Of a stretch of DNA of 64,000 nucleotides, positions 17,321-25,052 are shown piece after piece. The stretch covers positions 17,920 to 81,919 of the forward strand of contig DGTD01000100.1 in assembly GCA_002396385.1 (NCBI GenBank), in the 5' to 3' direction. Made by a program: the position numbers and the translations under genes. The DNA is from Bacteroidales bacterium UBA4345. Lineage in GTDB: Bacteria; Bacteroidota; Bacteroidia; Bacteroidales; Paludibacteraceae. The first letter of the stretch is position 1. Each line of letters begins with the position of its first letter. The notes below the pieces were generated by a model, which had not been told where the DNA came from, ran no database searches, and worked only from the letters and a program-made list of their open reading frames with translations.

Positions 17321-18517
17321 TTATCTGATGAACTTATGGTTAATACCCGAATCGGTCGTCAATATGTACAAACCGGCAGCAATTTCAGATAGGTTATAAG
17401 ATTGTTCTACAGCCTTGTAAGTTCCACAAAAAACGACCTTTCCGACAATATCGACGACCTTAAAAGAGTAACTATCGCTCCCGCTCAGCGTCAAGATGCC
17501 ATTCTTAAAGTTCACAGAAGTCAAAGAACCAGCGACATCGGAATTCAGAAAAGGATTAGCAGTAGCCTCCAAAGCCTCCATTTTCTTAACGCGCGCCTTG
17601 TTGAAGAACTCAATCATATCAGGCACTTTATCGGCATTGACGCCATGCCCGCTGCCGGTAGGAATATATTGGCATTCGATATCGTTTTTCTTCAGTTCAT
17701 TGTAAAGCAACTCGCTTTGGCACTGTGCCACTATGTTGTCGGCAGAACCATGAACAAGCAAGTAAGGCGGATCGGTCGGGTCCATAAAGGTAACCGCAGT
17801 AGCCAAAGCATACTTATCGGGGCATTGAGAGGCAGAACAATTGCCCATCATAGGCGAAATGAAACTGTTAAGGTCCATAGCACTTCCGCAGTTCAATTTA
17901 TTTAGGATAACCGGTCCCGACCAGTCACAAACAGCGTCCACACTACTGCTAAAGTCGGTAAACTGTCCCAAGTTACCTTCTATATCCATCGTCGTGTTTC
18001 CGACAGTGTATTCCCTCACATTACGCGAGGTTCCCATCATGGTAGCAAGATGTCCGCCCGACGAGAAGCCCGATATTGCGATGAAGGAAGTATCCACTTT
18101 CAACGATTCAGCATTGCCCCTCAGGTATCGGACAACCGCCTTAATGTCGTTGATTTGTCCGGGCCATTGTGCATCGTTATTGGCACGGTGGTTAGGAGTG
18201 ACAAAGATATAGCCAGCTTTCAAAGCCCCCTCACCAACGGTAGTCAGGTCGGCCGACCCTTTCGAATTGTTGCTCGACCAAGCGCTACCATAAATATGGA
18301 TAACAACAGGATAAGACTCCTTCGCCTCTTTCGGGTAATAGATATCCATTGCGTGGAACCCTTTGCCATCGCCCACATAATTGACATCTTTTTTAGAAGT
18401 GTAGGAATCTAAACCAGAAGATCCGTTATTACCGAATCCACCGAACCCCCACCCTTGTGGGAACGCATTTAGCGACATAGCACAAAATGCGGCTAACAAA
18501 CATTTTCTCGTGTTCAT
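17321..18517 (-). CDS. Secreted alpha/beta-hydrolase esterase with T9SS type A C-terminal domain
   Basis: 398 residues from the ATG at 18517. Signal peptide MNTRKCLLAAFCAMSLNAFP, a Gly/Asn/Phe-rich stretch, then an alpha/beta-hydrolase of the BD-FAE/carboxylesterase type. It has the oxyanion region VVIHIYGSAW, nucleophile elbow GFSSGGH, acid in LVHGSADNIV and histidine in GSGHGV. The last 75 residues (LTLSGSDSYSFKVVDIVGK to the terminal HKFIR) form a type A T9SS sorting domain, so the enzyme should be exported across the outer membrane and released or surface-anchored. The substrate may be an acylated polysaccharide, by analogy with BD-FAE. The next gene on the strand is a hybrid regulator that may control it. 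Confidence 0.85.
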   Translation of the reverse strand: MNTRKCLLAAFCAMSLNAFPQGWGFGGFGNNGSSGLDSYTSKKDVNYVGDGKGFHAMDIYYPKEAKESYPVVIHIYGSAWSSNNSKGSADLTTVGEGALKAGYIFVTPNHRANNDAQWPGQINDIKAVVRYLRGNAESLKVDTSFIAISGFSSGGHLATMMGTSRNVREYTVGNTTMDIEGNLGQFTDFSSSVDAVCDWSGPVILNKLNCGSAMDLNSFISPMMGNCSASQCPDKYALATAVTFMDPTDPPYLLVHGSADNIVAQCQSELLYNELKKNDIECQYIPTGSGHGVNADKVPDMIEFFNKARVKKMEALEATANPFLNSDVAGSLTSVNFKNGILTLSGSDSYSFKVVDIVGKVVFCGTYKAVEQSYNLSEIAAGLYILTTDSGINHKFIR

Positions 18518-18840
18518 GATATTAAGAATAAAAAAGCGTATAACGTAAAAAGTATGTAACAGTAATTCACCTGACACAAAATTACGTTTGGGTACTTTCT
18601 TGATATGGGAATCGCGATTCAAATAATGGTAATAGAGAGTCAGCCTGTGATTTTTTCCGATGAAATGGGGGATGAAAGCGAGCTACGGTCTCTAGTAGTT
18701 GTTATTTTTATATCTGAAGAGCATACGGCCTTAACGTATTTGGAATAAAGTAAAGCAGCAAAAAACAGGGATACGTTCAAGATACCAAACAAACATTTTG
18801 GGAAAGACCCTTATAAAAGCTATGAGTAAAACCGTAAACA
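18518..18840. other. Esterase upstream region
   Basis: About 370 bases lie between the esterase start and tRNA-Arg. Apart from the esterase -7 element (18577-18584) and the tRNA terminator (18841-18885) I see no gene or repeat. A regulator binding site could lie here but none is evident. Confidence 0.5.
18577..18584 (-). promoter_or_regulatory. -7 element of the esterase gene
   Basis: TAATTTTG on the minus strand, 60 bases upstream of the esterase ATG at 18517. No good -33 match is present, as might be expected for an activator-dependent promoter. Confidence 0.5.
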
Positions 18841-18885
18841 AAACGGAAAGGGGAGAATATATCTGGAACGATACATCCTCCCCTT
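18841..18885 (-). terminator. Terminator of tRNA-Arg
   Basis: A 16-bp stem with two G-U pairs (arms at 18848-18863 and 18870-18885) and a six-base loop lies just beyond the tRNA 3' end on the minus strand, followed by a short T-rich tail. Confidence 0.75.
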
Positions 18886-18889
18886 CGAG

Positions 18890-18963
18890 TGACCTCGGCG
18901 GGATTCAAACCCGCAACCAACAGAACCGGAATCTGGTACTCTATTCAATTGAGCTACGAAGCC
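18890..18963 (-). tRNA. tRNA-Arg, anticodon CCG
   Basis: 74 bases fold as a cloverleaf. The acceptor GGCTTCG pairs with CGAGGTC (two G-U pairs); the anticodon loop TTCCGGT gives anticodon CCG; the T arm is GCGGG-TTTGAAT-CCCGC; the discriminator is A. CCA is not encoded. It reads CGG arginine codons. The -7 element at 18980-18987 and the strong terminator at 18841-18885 make it a single-gene unit. Confidence 0.95.
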
Positions 18964-18979
18964 ATGCCATAGGCAAGTA

Positions 18980-18987
18980 CAAAAGTA
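18980..18987 (-). promoter_or_regulatory. -7 element of tRNA-Arg
   Basis: TACTTTTG on the minus strand, 17 bases upstream of the tRNA 5' end. Confidence 0.55.
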
Positions 18988-19173
18988 AGAAAAAAAACGC
19001 AGAGAAGCACCTCCTAAGGATAAAAAATGCAGAAAATTAATTAGCGGAGAAAAAAGTGCAAGAAAAGTAACAAATCGTAAGGCAAAAGCGACAAAAACAT
19101 AAAAATTAACAACAAAGTAGGACATTTTACGGAAAAAGACACATTAAAAAGCAAGTAATGGGCTAAAAAAATA

Positions 19174-19181
19174 TATCTTTG
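19174..19181 (+). promoter_or_regulatory. -7 element of asnA
   Basis: TATCTTTG, 30 bases before the asnA ATG. No clear -33 element. Confidence 0.55.
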
Positions 19182-19210
19182 CACAAGAAAAGAAAATATT
19201 AAAAACGACA

Positions 19211-20248
19211 ATGAGCAAAATAATAAAGCCCCAAGCCTATAAACCAATTTTAGACTTAAGGGAAACCGAACTGGGCATTAAAAAGATAAAAGACTTCTTC
19301 CAAGGCAGTTTGTCGGCGCAATTGCGCCTCCGCCGCGTAACCGCACCGCTATTCGTTTTGCAAGGACGCGGCATAAACGACGATTTGAACGGAGTGGAAC
19401 GCAAAGTATGTTTCCCGATTAAAGACATGGGCGACCAGCAAGCCGAAGTTGTCAACTCATTGGCGAAATGGAAGCGTCTGACTCTGGCCGACTATAAAAT
19501 AGAGCCAGGATTCGGCTTATATACCGACATGAACGCCATCCGTCCGGACGAGGAGTTAGACAATCTGCACTCTTTGTACGTAGACCAGTGGGACTGGGAG
19601 CGTGTCATCACCAAAGAAGACCGCAATATAGAGTTCTTGAAAAGTATCGTAAAAAAGATATATGGCGTAATGGTACAAACCGAGTACGTTGTTTACGAAG
19701 CCTACCCTGAAATAAAGCCAATACTTCCTAGCGAGATATTCTTCATACACAGTGAAGAGTTGCGCCAGAAATATCCAAACTTGAGTCCGAAAGAGCGTGA
19801 AAATGCTATATGTAAAGAACACAAAGCCGTATTCATTATGGGTATTGGCGGCAAATTGGGCGACGGACAGAAACACGACGGCCGCGCTGCCGACTACGAC
19901 GACTGGAGCACGACAGCCGAAAATGGCCTGCCAGGTATGAATGGCGACATATTGGTATGGAACGACATACTCGGCCAATCGTTCGAGCTTTCCTCTATGG
20001 GAATCCGCGTCGATAAAGAAGCATTGCTCCGCCAATTAGAAATTGAGGGGCAGAACGAACGCAAAGAACTCTATTTCCACAAGCGCCTCATCGAGGGTAG
20101 CCTGCCACTGACCATTGGAGGCGGAATAGGTCAGAGCCGCTTGTGTATGTTCTTCCTGCGCAAGGCCCACATTGGTGAAATTCAGTCTAGCATCTGGCCA
20201 GACGCTTACCGTGAGGAATGCAAAAAACTGAACATCGAGTTGCTCTAA
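19211..20248 (+). CDS. asnA: Aspartate--ammonia ligase (asparagine synthetase A)
   Basis: 345 residues, typical for the family. AsnA makes asparagine from aspartate, ammonia and ATP in the cytosol and resembles a class II aminoacyl-tRNA synthetase core. Recognisable segments are RLRRVTAPLFVLQGRGINDD near the N-terminus, VERKVCFPIKDMG, HSLYVDQWDWE, KHDGRAADYDDW and the closing GGGIGQSRLCMFFLRKAHIGE. The gene has its own -7 element and a terminator shared with the convergent VanZ-like gene, so it is monocistronic. Confidence 0.97.
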   Translation: MSKIIKPQAYKPILDLRETELGIKKIKDFFQGSLSAQLRLRRVTAPLFVLQGRGINDDLNGVERKVCFPIKDMGDQQAEVVNSLAKWKRLTLADYKIEPGFGLYTDMNAIRPDEELDNLHSLYVDQWDWERVITKEDRNIEFLKSIVKKIYGVMVQTEYVVYEAYPEIKPILPSEIFFIHSEELRQKYPNLSPKERENAICKEHKAVFIMGIGGKLGDGQKHDGRAADYDDWSTTAENGLPGMNGDILVWNDILGQSFELSSMGIRVDKEALLRQLEIEGQNERKELYFHKRLIEGSLPLTIGGGIGQSRLCMFFLRKAHIGEIQSSIWPDAYREECKKLNIELL

Positions 20249-20272
20249 AAAGAGTCATCCAATCCAAATACA

Positions 20273-20310
20273 GAAAACGGAGTTGCTTATAAAGCGACTC
20301 CGTTTTCTTG
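20273..20310. terminator. Convergent terminator between asnA and the VanZ-like gene
   Basis: A 14-bp stem with one G-U pair (arms 20273-20286 and 20294-20307) has T-rich sequence on the plus side (GTTTTCTTGTTTTC). It contains the last codons of the VanZ-like gene, so it mainly serves asnA. Confidence 0.75.
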
Positions 20311-20850
20311 TTTTCCGTCAACCTCTGTTTTCTTTGTCCCTAGCAGACGATAAACACCATATCCGATTAAAGCGCCAAGCGTATTATGCGTAAGGTCGTC
20401 GGTCTCGCACATGCCACGTCTTAAGACTAACTGCAACAACTCGATAGTAATAGAGCACAGCATACAGAAAAACAAGACACGGACAAATTCGTTTTTGATA
20501 ATACGGACAGATTTCAGAAAAGTCGGTGCCAGAAAACCAACGGGCATAAAGAGTACGACATTCATCACAATTTCCCATATTCCAAACATATTCGCGAAGC
20601 GGAAGGCGATCCAATACTTCCAAAACGGAGTTAGCATATACTCCATCTCATCCCTAGCCGGACGGCAATAGACCGTAGAGCAAAAAACAAGAAAGAAATA
20701 CTCTAACAAAGCAGACTTTTTCAGGGCATCGGCCATAGAATCATTCCTTTCCCTACGAAAAAAAAGCACTAATAAAATGGAAACGACGAACGACAACAGA
20801 AACACATACCACGGTATATTTTGATACAATGCATTAAAATAGGAAGCCAT
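20287..20850 (-). CDS. VanZ-like family membrane protein
   Basis: 187 residues with four to five membrane helices (VFLLSFVVSILLVLFF, YFFLVFCSTVY, IVMNVVLFMPVGFLAP, VRVLFFCMLCSITIELLQL). The family signature near the C-terminus is complete: ITIELLQLVL, then CETDDLTHNTLGALIGYGVY. VanZ-like proteins sit in the inner membrane; VanZ itself gives low-level teicoplanin resistance, but the function of most relatives is unknown. No other glycopeptide-resistance gene is nearby. Confidence 0.85.
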   Translation of the reverse strand: MASYFNALYQNIPWYVFLLSFVVSILLVLFFRRERNDSMADALKKSALLEYFFLVFCSTVYCRPARDEMEYMLTPFWKYWIAFRFANMFGIWEIVMNVVLFMPVGFLAPTFLKSVRIIKNEFVRVLFFCMLCSITIELLQLVLRRGMCETDDLTHNTLGALIGYGVYRLLGTKKTEVDGKQENGVAL

Positions 20851-20882
20851 TAATGTTAGAATAGCGCATTAGTAATAATGTG

Positions 20883-20890
20883 CAAAATTA
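20883..20890 (-). promoter_or_regulatory. -7 element of the VanZ-like gene
   Basis: TAATTTTG on the minus strand, 33 bases before the ATG. Confidence 0.45.
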
Positions 20891-20949
20891 AAAATAATCT
20901 GTATGCAGCAGTATAAAAACAAGAGACTAGGTAATTGGAAAAATTAGAG

Positions 20950-20957
20950 TATATTTG
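20950..20957 (+). promoter_or_regulatory. -7 element of the SDR gene
   Basis: TATATTTG, 43 bases before the ATG at 21000. This argues against a TTG start at 20955, which lies within the promoter element. Confidence 0.55.
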
Positions 20958-20999
20958 TGGAACTTTACACAAAACCACAGATTTTACACGAATAAACAG

Positions 21000-22022
21000 A
21001 TGAAAGCTTTATTTATTGGTGGCACCGGAACCATTTCCACTGCCATAAGCCGTCTATTATCGGAAAATCAGGAATGGGAACTCTACGTACTTAACCGTGG
21101 TAGCCGTAACAACGTGTTACCCGCCAACGTGAAGACCATTACAGTTGACATTAACGACGAGGCAGCGACAAGAGCAAAGTTGGAAGGCCTGACATTCGAC
21201 ACCGTGTGCGACTTCATATGTTTCGAGCGAGAACAGTTGGAGCGCGACTACCGACTGTTTGCCGGCAAGACCAAGCAGTTTATGTTTATAAGTTCAGCAT
21301 CGGCCTACCAAAAACCCCTTTCAAACTACCACATCACCGAAAGTACCCCACTCTCGAATCCCTACTGGCTCTATTCTCGGAACAAGATAGCCTGCGAAGA
21401 ATATCTGATGAGGCAGTACCGTGAGACCGGCTTTCCCATCACCATTGTCCGCCCGAGCCACACCTATGACGAGCGTTCCATACCACTGGGCGTACATGGA
21501 AAGAATGGCAGTTGGCAGGTAGCCAAACGCATGCTGGAGGGGAAAACAGTTATCATACATGGCGACGGCACCTCGTTGTGGACAATGACCCACAACAGCG
21601 ATTTTGCGAAAGGCTTCATCGGGCTTATGGGCAACGTCCACGCTATAGGCGAAGCCTTCCACATAACCAGCGACGAGCGTCTGACATGGAACCAGATATA
21701 CCAGACCATAGCCGACAAACTGGGCGTTGAACTGAAAGCCTGCCACGTGAGCAGCGACTTTTTAAACAGCGTCGGTCCAGACTACGATTTTGAAGGCAGT
21801 CTGATTGGCGACAAAGCCAACTCGGTTGTCTTCGACAACAGCAAACTGAAACGGGTTGTGCCCGAGTTCTGCGCCACAATCCGTTTCGACCAGGGCATAG
21901 CCAGAACCATAGCCAATGTGTTGGCCCACCCTGAGCTACAAAAAGAAGACAAAGAGTTTGACGCATGGTGCGACAAGGTAATAGACGCACAACAACAAGC
22001 CATCAAGCTTTTCTCATTATAA
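21000..22022 (+). CDS. NAD-dependent epimerase/dehydratase family protein (atypical SDR)
   Basis: 340 residues. Start chosen at MKALFIGGTGTIS, which brings the nucleotide-binding GGTGxIS motif to residue 8. Further features are CDFICFE, FMFISSASAYQ, and YSRNK (Y-x3-K catalytic pair) followed by ITIVRPSHTYDE. The family uses NAD(P)H to modify sugar nucleotides or similar substrates; this variant resembles plant CSP41-like and bacterial proteins whose substrates are unknown. An iron alcohol dehydrogenase follows after 57 bases on the same strand, so they may be co-transcribed. Confidence 0.85.
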   Translation: MKALFIGGTGTISTAISRLLSENQEWELYVLNRGSRNNVLPANVKTITVDINDEAATRAKLEGLTFDTVCDFICFEREQLERDYRLFAGKTKQFMFISSASAYQKPLSNYHITESTPLSNPYWLYSRNKIACEEYLMRQYRETGFPITIVRPSHTYDERSIPLGVHGKNGSWQVAKRMLEGKTVIIHGDGTSLWTMTHNSDFAKGFIGLMGNVHAIGEAFHITSDERLTWNQIYQTIADKLGVELKACHVSSDFLNSVGPDYDFEGSLIGDKANSVVFDNSKLKRVVPEFCATIRFDQGIARTIANVLAHPELQKEDKEFDAWCDKVIDAQQQAIKLFSL

Positions 22023-22079
22023 TTAAGGCGGTAGGGAGAACTCCACTACAAGCCCCCAACACAAAAAAGAACAACAACC

Positions 22080-23237
22080 ATGAATAATTTCTCTTTCCAG
22101 ATGTCCACCAACTATGTGTTCGGCAAGGACAAACACAAAAAGATTGGCGAACTTGTAAAACCCTACGCCGACAAAGTTCTGTTGGTATACGGAGGCGGCA
22201 GCATAAAACGTAATGGCGTGTACGACGGCGTAACCGCCTCGTTAAAGGAAAACGGAGTAGCGTATATTGAACTATCGGGCATACAGGCCAACCCCCGATA
22301 TGAGAAAGTGCAGGAAGGCATAGCCCTGCTGCGCAAAGAGAATCCGGGTCTGGTACTGGCCGTTGGCGGCGGTAGCGTAATCGACACCTCGAAAGCGATA
22401 GCCATGGGAGCCGCAACCGACGATGTATGGAACTTTTTCGCCAACGGCGGTGAGCCAACAAAGGTACTGCCAGTGGCAACCATACTTACCATACCGGCAG
22501 CCGGCAGCGAAGTGAGTCCCGACGCTGTAATCACCTACCAAGGACGCAAGTTGGGCTACAGCAGCCCTCAAATCCGCCCTGTAGCAAGCATCGTGAACCC
22601 CGAAATATTCATGTCGCTGCCCAAGAACCAGATAGCCAACGGCGTATGCGACATGATGAGCCACATCTTCGAGCGCTATTTCACCCAGACCGAGCATACC
22701 GACCTCATCGATTCACTGGCCGAAAGCACCCTGAAGACCATAATGCGCAACGCACTCATCTTGATGAAAGACCCTAACAACTATGAAGCATGGGCCGAAG
22801 TGTCGTTAGGCGGCTCGTTCGCCCATAACGGATTCCTGGGTTGTGGACGCATTCAAGACTGGGGTTGCCACGGCATGGAGCACGAACTGAGCGCACAAGA
22901 CGAGAAAGTGGCACACGGGGCAGGCCTTGCCGTACTTACCCCAACCTGGATGCGCTACGTCTACAAAGAGAAACCGGCCATGTTCTTCCAGTTTGCCACC
23001 AACGTGATGGACATTAAGCCAGAACGCGACATCGAGAAAACCATAAACGCAGGCATCGACAAACTCCAGCAGTTCTTTGTGGCGCTGGGCCAGCCAACCT
23101 CCCTCCGCGAACTCGGCTTCAACGAGAACTCGCCATTGGAAGAGATGGCGAAGAAAGGTGCAGGAGAAGGATTTTTAGGGAACTTCAAGCCCCTGTACTG
23201 GCAAGATGTCTTGGCCATCTACAAGGCCTGTCTGTAA
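22080..23237 (+). CDS. Iron-containing alcohol dehydrogenase (butanol dehydrogenase / YqhD type)
   Basis: 385 residues. The N-terminal domain binds the nucleotide: LLVYGGGSIKRNG and LAVGGGSVIDTSKAIA. Metal ligands are supplied by GVCDMMSHIFE (Asp and His), GMEHELSA and VAHGAGLAVL (His residues). PNPRYEKV-type family features appear as ANPRYEKVQEG. Members reduce aldehydes to alcohols, usually with NADPH, and detoxify reactive aldehydes or end fermentations. It sits downstream of the SDR gene and is closed by a strong terminator. Confidence 0.92.
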   Translation: MNNFSFQMSTNYVFGKDKHKKIGELVKPYADKVLLVYGGGSIKRNGVYDGVTASLKENGVAYIELSGIQANPRYEKVQEGIALLRKENPGLVLAVGGGSVIDTSKAIAMGAATDDVWNFFANGGEPTKVLPVATILTIPAAGSEVSPDAVITYQGRKLGYSSPQIRPVASIVNPEIFMSLPKNQIANGVCDMMSHIFERYFTQTEHTDLIDSLAESTLKTIMRNALILMKDPNNYEAWAEVSLGGSFAHNGFLGCGRIQDWGCHGMEHELSAQDEKVAHGAGLAVLTPTWMRYVYKEKPAMFFQFATNVMDIKPERDIEKTINAGIDKLQQFFVALGQPTSLRELGFNENSPLEEMAKKGAGEGFLGNFKPLYWQDVLAIYKACL

Positions 23238-23261
23238 AAAGACAGAAAGTAAATAAACATC

Positions 23262-23300
23262 GAAGCGGGTTCCAGGCAATGGGACCCGCTTCTCTTTTTT
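23262..23300 (+). terminator. Terminator of the alcohol dehydrogenase gene
   Basis: Stem GAAGCGGGT / ACCCGCTTC, extended by a partly paired TCC/GGG step, then TCTTTTTT on the plus strand. Confidence 0.8.
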
Positions 23301-23482
23301 CAACTGCCCCAAAAAACACCGTAGAAGCGGCAGTAACGCACGAAACGGGCAATCGAGTGCCTGAGGTCTGGTACAGCGCAAACCTATCGGAAAATACACA
23401 CAGAAAACATGATTGAAAAACCTTGCTAAAAGGGTATGCTTTCAAACATACTGCAAAATTATACAGAACAAGAAAAAAGAAC

Positions 23483-23490
23483 TATATTTG
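23483..23490 (+). promoter_or_regulatory. -7-like element before a possible small RNA
   Basis: TATATTTG on the plus strand. No protein gene starts within 200 bases, but an intrinsic terminator lies 197 bases downstream. No -33 match. Confidence 0.35.
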
Positions 23491-23496
23491 GTTAAG

Positions 23497-23714
23497 AACA
23501 AAAAACTAGCAATTGAATATGTGAAACCACAAGACAGAAGCGATTTGAACGTAAATATAAGAAAAGCCCATAAGCCAGACAATATTGGTCCAACGGGCAA
23601 TAAAGAAATAATAGTAAAAGGTTAAAAAGAAGGCTGAAAGAGTCGTGAGATTGTGAAGGCCAATTGTTGTATTTTTTTTGATGTGGGGAGGGCCGAAAGG
23701 TCCTCCTTTCTTTT
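23497..23714 (+). ncRNA. Candidate small RNA (boundaries inferred)
   Basis: The segment runs from just after a -7 element (23483-23490) to the end of an intrinsic terminator (23687-23714). It has no convincing reading frame; a 34-codon GTG frame inside it ends at 23625. No Rfam family is recognised. The call rests only on the promoter-terminator pairing. Confidence 0.22.
23687..23714 (+). terminator. Intrinsic terminator just upstream of the MATE promoter
   Basis: Eight-bp stem GGAGGGCC / GGTCCTCC (one G-U pair) with a GAAA tetraloop, then TTTCTTTT on the plus strand. It ends two bases before the MATE -7 element. Confidence 0.7.
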
Positions 23715-23715
23715 G

Positions 23716-23723
23716 TATCTTTG
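23716..23723 (+). promoter_or_regulatory. -7 element of the MATE gene
   Basis: TATCTTTG, seven bases before the ATG at 23731, so the transcript would be nearly leaderless if this is the only promoter. Confidence 0.45.
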
Positions 23724-23730
23724 CAAAGGA

Positions 23731-25014
23731 ATGAACAGCAAGAATAAAGAAATACTGCGTTTGGCGCTTCCCGCCATTGTATCGAACATAACTGTGCCAC
23801 TGCTCGGTTTGGTCGACACCACCATAACGGGGCATTTGGGGAAGACGGCCTACATAGGTGCCGTGTCGGTAGGGGCAACGCTGTTCAACATGATTTACTG
23901 GAATTTCGGATTCCTACGCATGGGCACCAGCGGCCAGACAGCCCAGGCCTACGGCCGCAATGACCACGAGGGCATGGCCAACGCGCTTTTCCGCTCGCTG
24001 TTTTTCTCAGCAATGTTCTCGGTGGTCATATGGTTGCTTCAATGGCCCCTGACAACAGCCGCCTTCCACTTGATGGATACGACCCCAGAAGTGGAGCAAA
24101 ATGCACTGATTTATTTCCATATCTGTATATGGGGGGCACCGGCAGTGTTGGGCATGTACAGCCTGAAAGGCTGGTTCATTGGGATGCAGAACACCCGCTA
24201 CCCCATGATAGTAGCCATCAGCATAAACCTAGTGAACATACTCACCAGTTTAGGACTAGTGTACGGATTGGGATGGAAAATAGAAGGGGTTGCAGTAGGC
24301 ACCCTGACAGCCCAGTATGCAGGTCTGGCTATAGGATGTGCGCTCTGGCGCCAAAAATACCGGCAGTATTGGGGGCACCTGAATATCGGGAGGGCACTGA
24401 AGAAAGACGAATTGAAAGGCTTCTTCAAGCTAAACGGAGGCATCTTCCTGCGCACCCTGTGCCTAAACGCCGTAATGTCGTTTTTCACCTTTGCAGGAGC
24501 ACACCAAGGCGAAACCCTATTGGCAGTAAATGTGTTGCTGATGCAGTTGTTCAACCTGTTCAGCTATTTTACCGACGGATTCGCCTATGCGGGCGAGGCC
24601 CTGGTGGGAAAATACACAGGCGCCCAAAACAAGGAGGAGAGAGACAACTCTATACGGCTTATTTTCCACTGGGGGTGGGGATTAGTTGCCGTATTTACCC
24701 TGCTCTACCTAACGGGAGCAGAGCCGTTCCTACACTTGCTAACAGACCAGGAAGATGTGCGACGGGCAGCAAGCGACTATTATTACTGGGTACTTTTAGT
24801 GCCGGTGTGCGGATTTGCGGCTTTCCTTTGGGACGGCATTATGGTAGGGGCAACCGCCATAAAGCCAATGATTACAGCAACATTCCTGGCAAGCGTGGTT
24901 TTCTTCCTTTTGTATTTTATCCTTCACCAACATTTGGACAACCACGCGCTTTGGATTGCCTTCCTCTGTTACCTGGCGACAAGGGGACTTGTGCAATGGA
25001 GAACGAAAATTTAG
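23731..25014 (+). CDS. MATE-family efflux transporter (DinF-like)
   Basis: 427 residues from the ATG at 23731, with about 12 predicted membrane helices. The opening LPAIVSNITVPLLGLVDTTI followed by GHLG, and later MGTSGQTAQAYG, are typical of the DinF branch. The second half repeats the pattern (FSYFTDGFAYAGEALVGKY). MATE proteins export cationic drugs or other toxic organics across the inner membrane using Na+ or H+. Upstream in-frame residues are unrelated and overlap a terminator, so the longer frame is rejected. ribD follows after 38 bases and is probably transcribed with it. Confidence 0.93.
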   Translation: MNSKNKEILRLALPAIVSNITVPLLGLVDTTITGHLGKTAYIGAVSVGATLFNMIYWNFGFLRMGTSGQTAQAYGRNDHEGMANALFRSLFFSAMFSVVIWLLQWPLTTAAFHLMDTTPEVEQNALIYFHICIWGAPAVLGMYSLKGWFIGMQNTRYPMIVAISINLVNILTSLGLVYGLGWKIEGVAVGTLTAQYAGLAIGCALWRQKYRQYWGHLNIGRALKKDELKGFFKLNGGIFLRTLCLNAVMSFFTFAGAHQGETLLAVNVLLMQLFNLFSYFTDGFAYAGEALVGKYTGAQNKEERDNSIRLIFHWGWGLVAVFTLLYLTGAEPFLHLLTDQEDVRRAASDYYYWVLLVPVCGFAAFLWDGIMVGATAIKPMITATFLASVVFFLLYFILHQHLDNHALWIAFLCYLATRGLVQWRTKI

Positions 25015-25052
25015 GCGAGGAACAGAGAACGAAGAAAGTAATATACCTATAT

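Larger units (their letters stand above)
23301..23730. other. Long intergenic stretch between alcohol dehydrogenase and MATE genes
   Basis: No convincing protein gene. A 70-codon frame (23413-23625) opens only with TTG, overlaps a -7 element and matches nothing I recognise. A promoter-like element at 23483 and a terminator at 23687-23714 bracket a possible small RNA. Confidence 0.4.

Noticed and set aside
18890..18963. tRNA-Arg as an integration site for a mobile element
   Set aside because: No integrase, no repeated tRNA 3' end and no foreign cargo are found next to it.
23413..23625. 70-codon plus-strand frame in the alcohol dehydrogenase/MATE gap
   Set aside because: It opens with TTG, spans a -7 element and has no recognisable features; kept only as part of the small-RNA discussion.
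24030..25052. Upstream extension of the ribD frame within the MATE gene
   Set aside because: The extension translates MATE codons out of frame; RibD homology begins at 25053.
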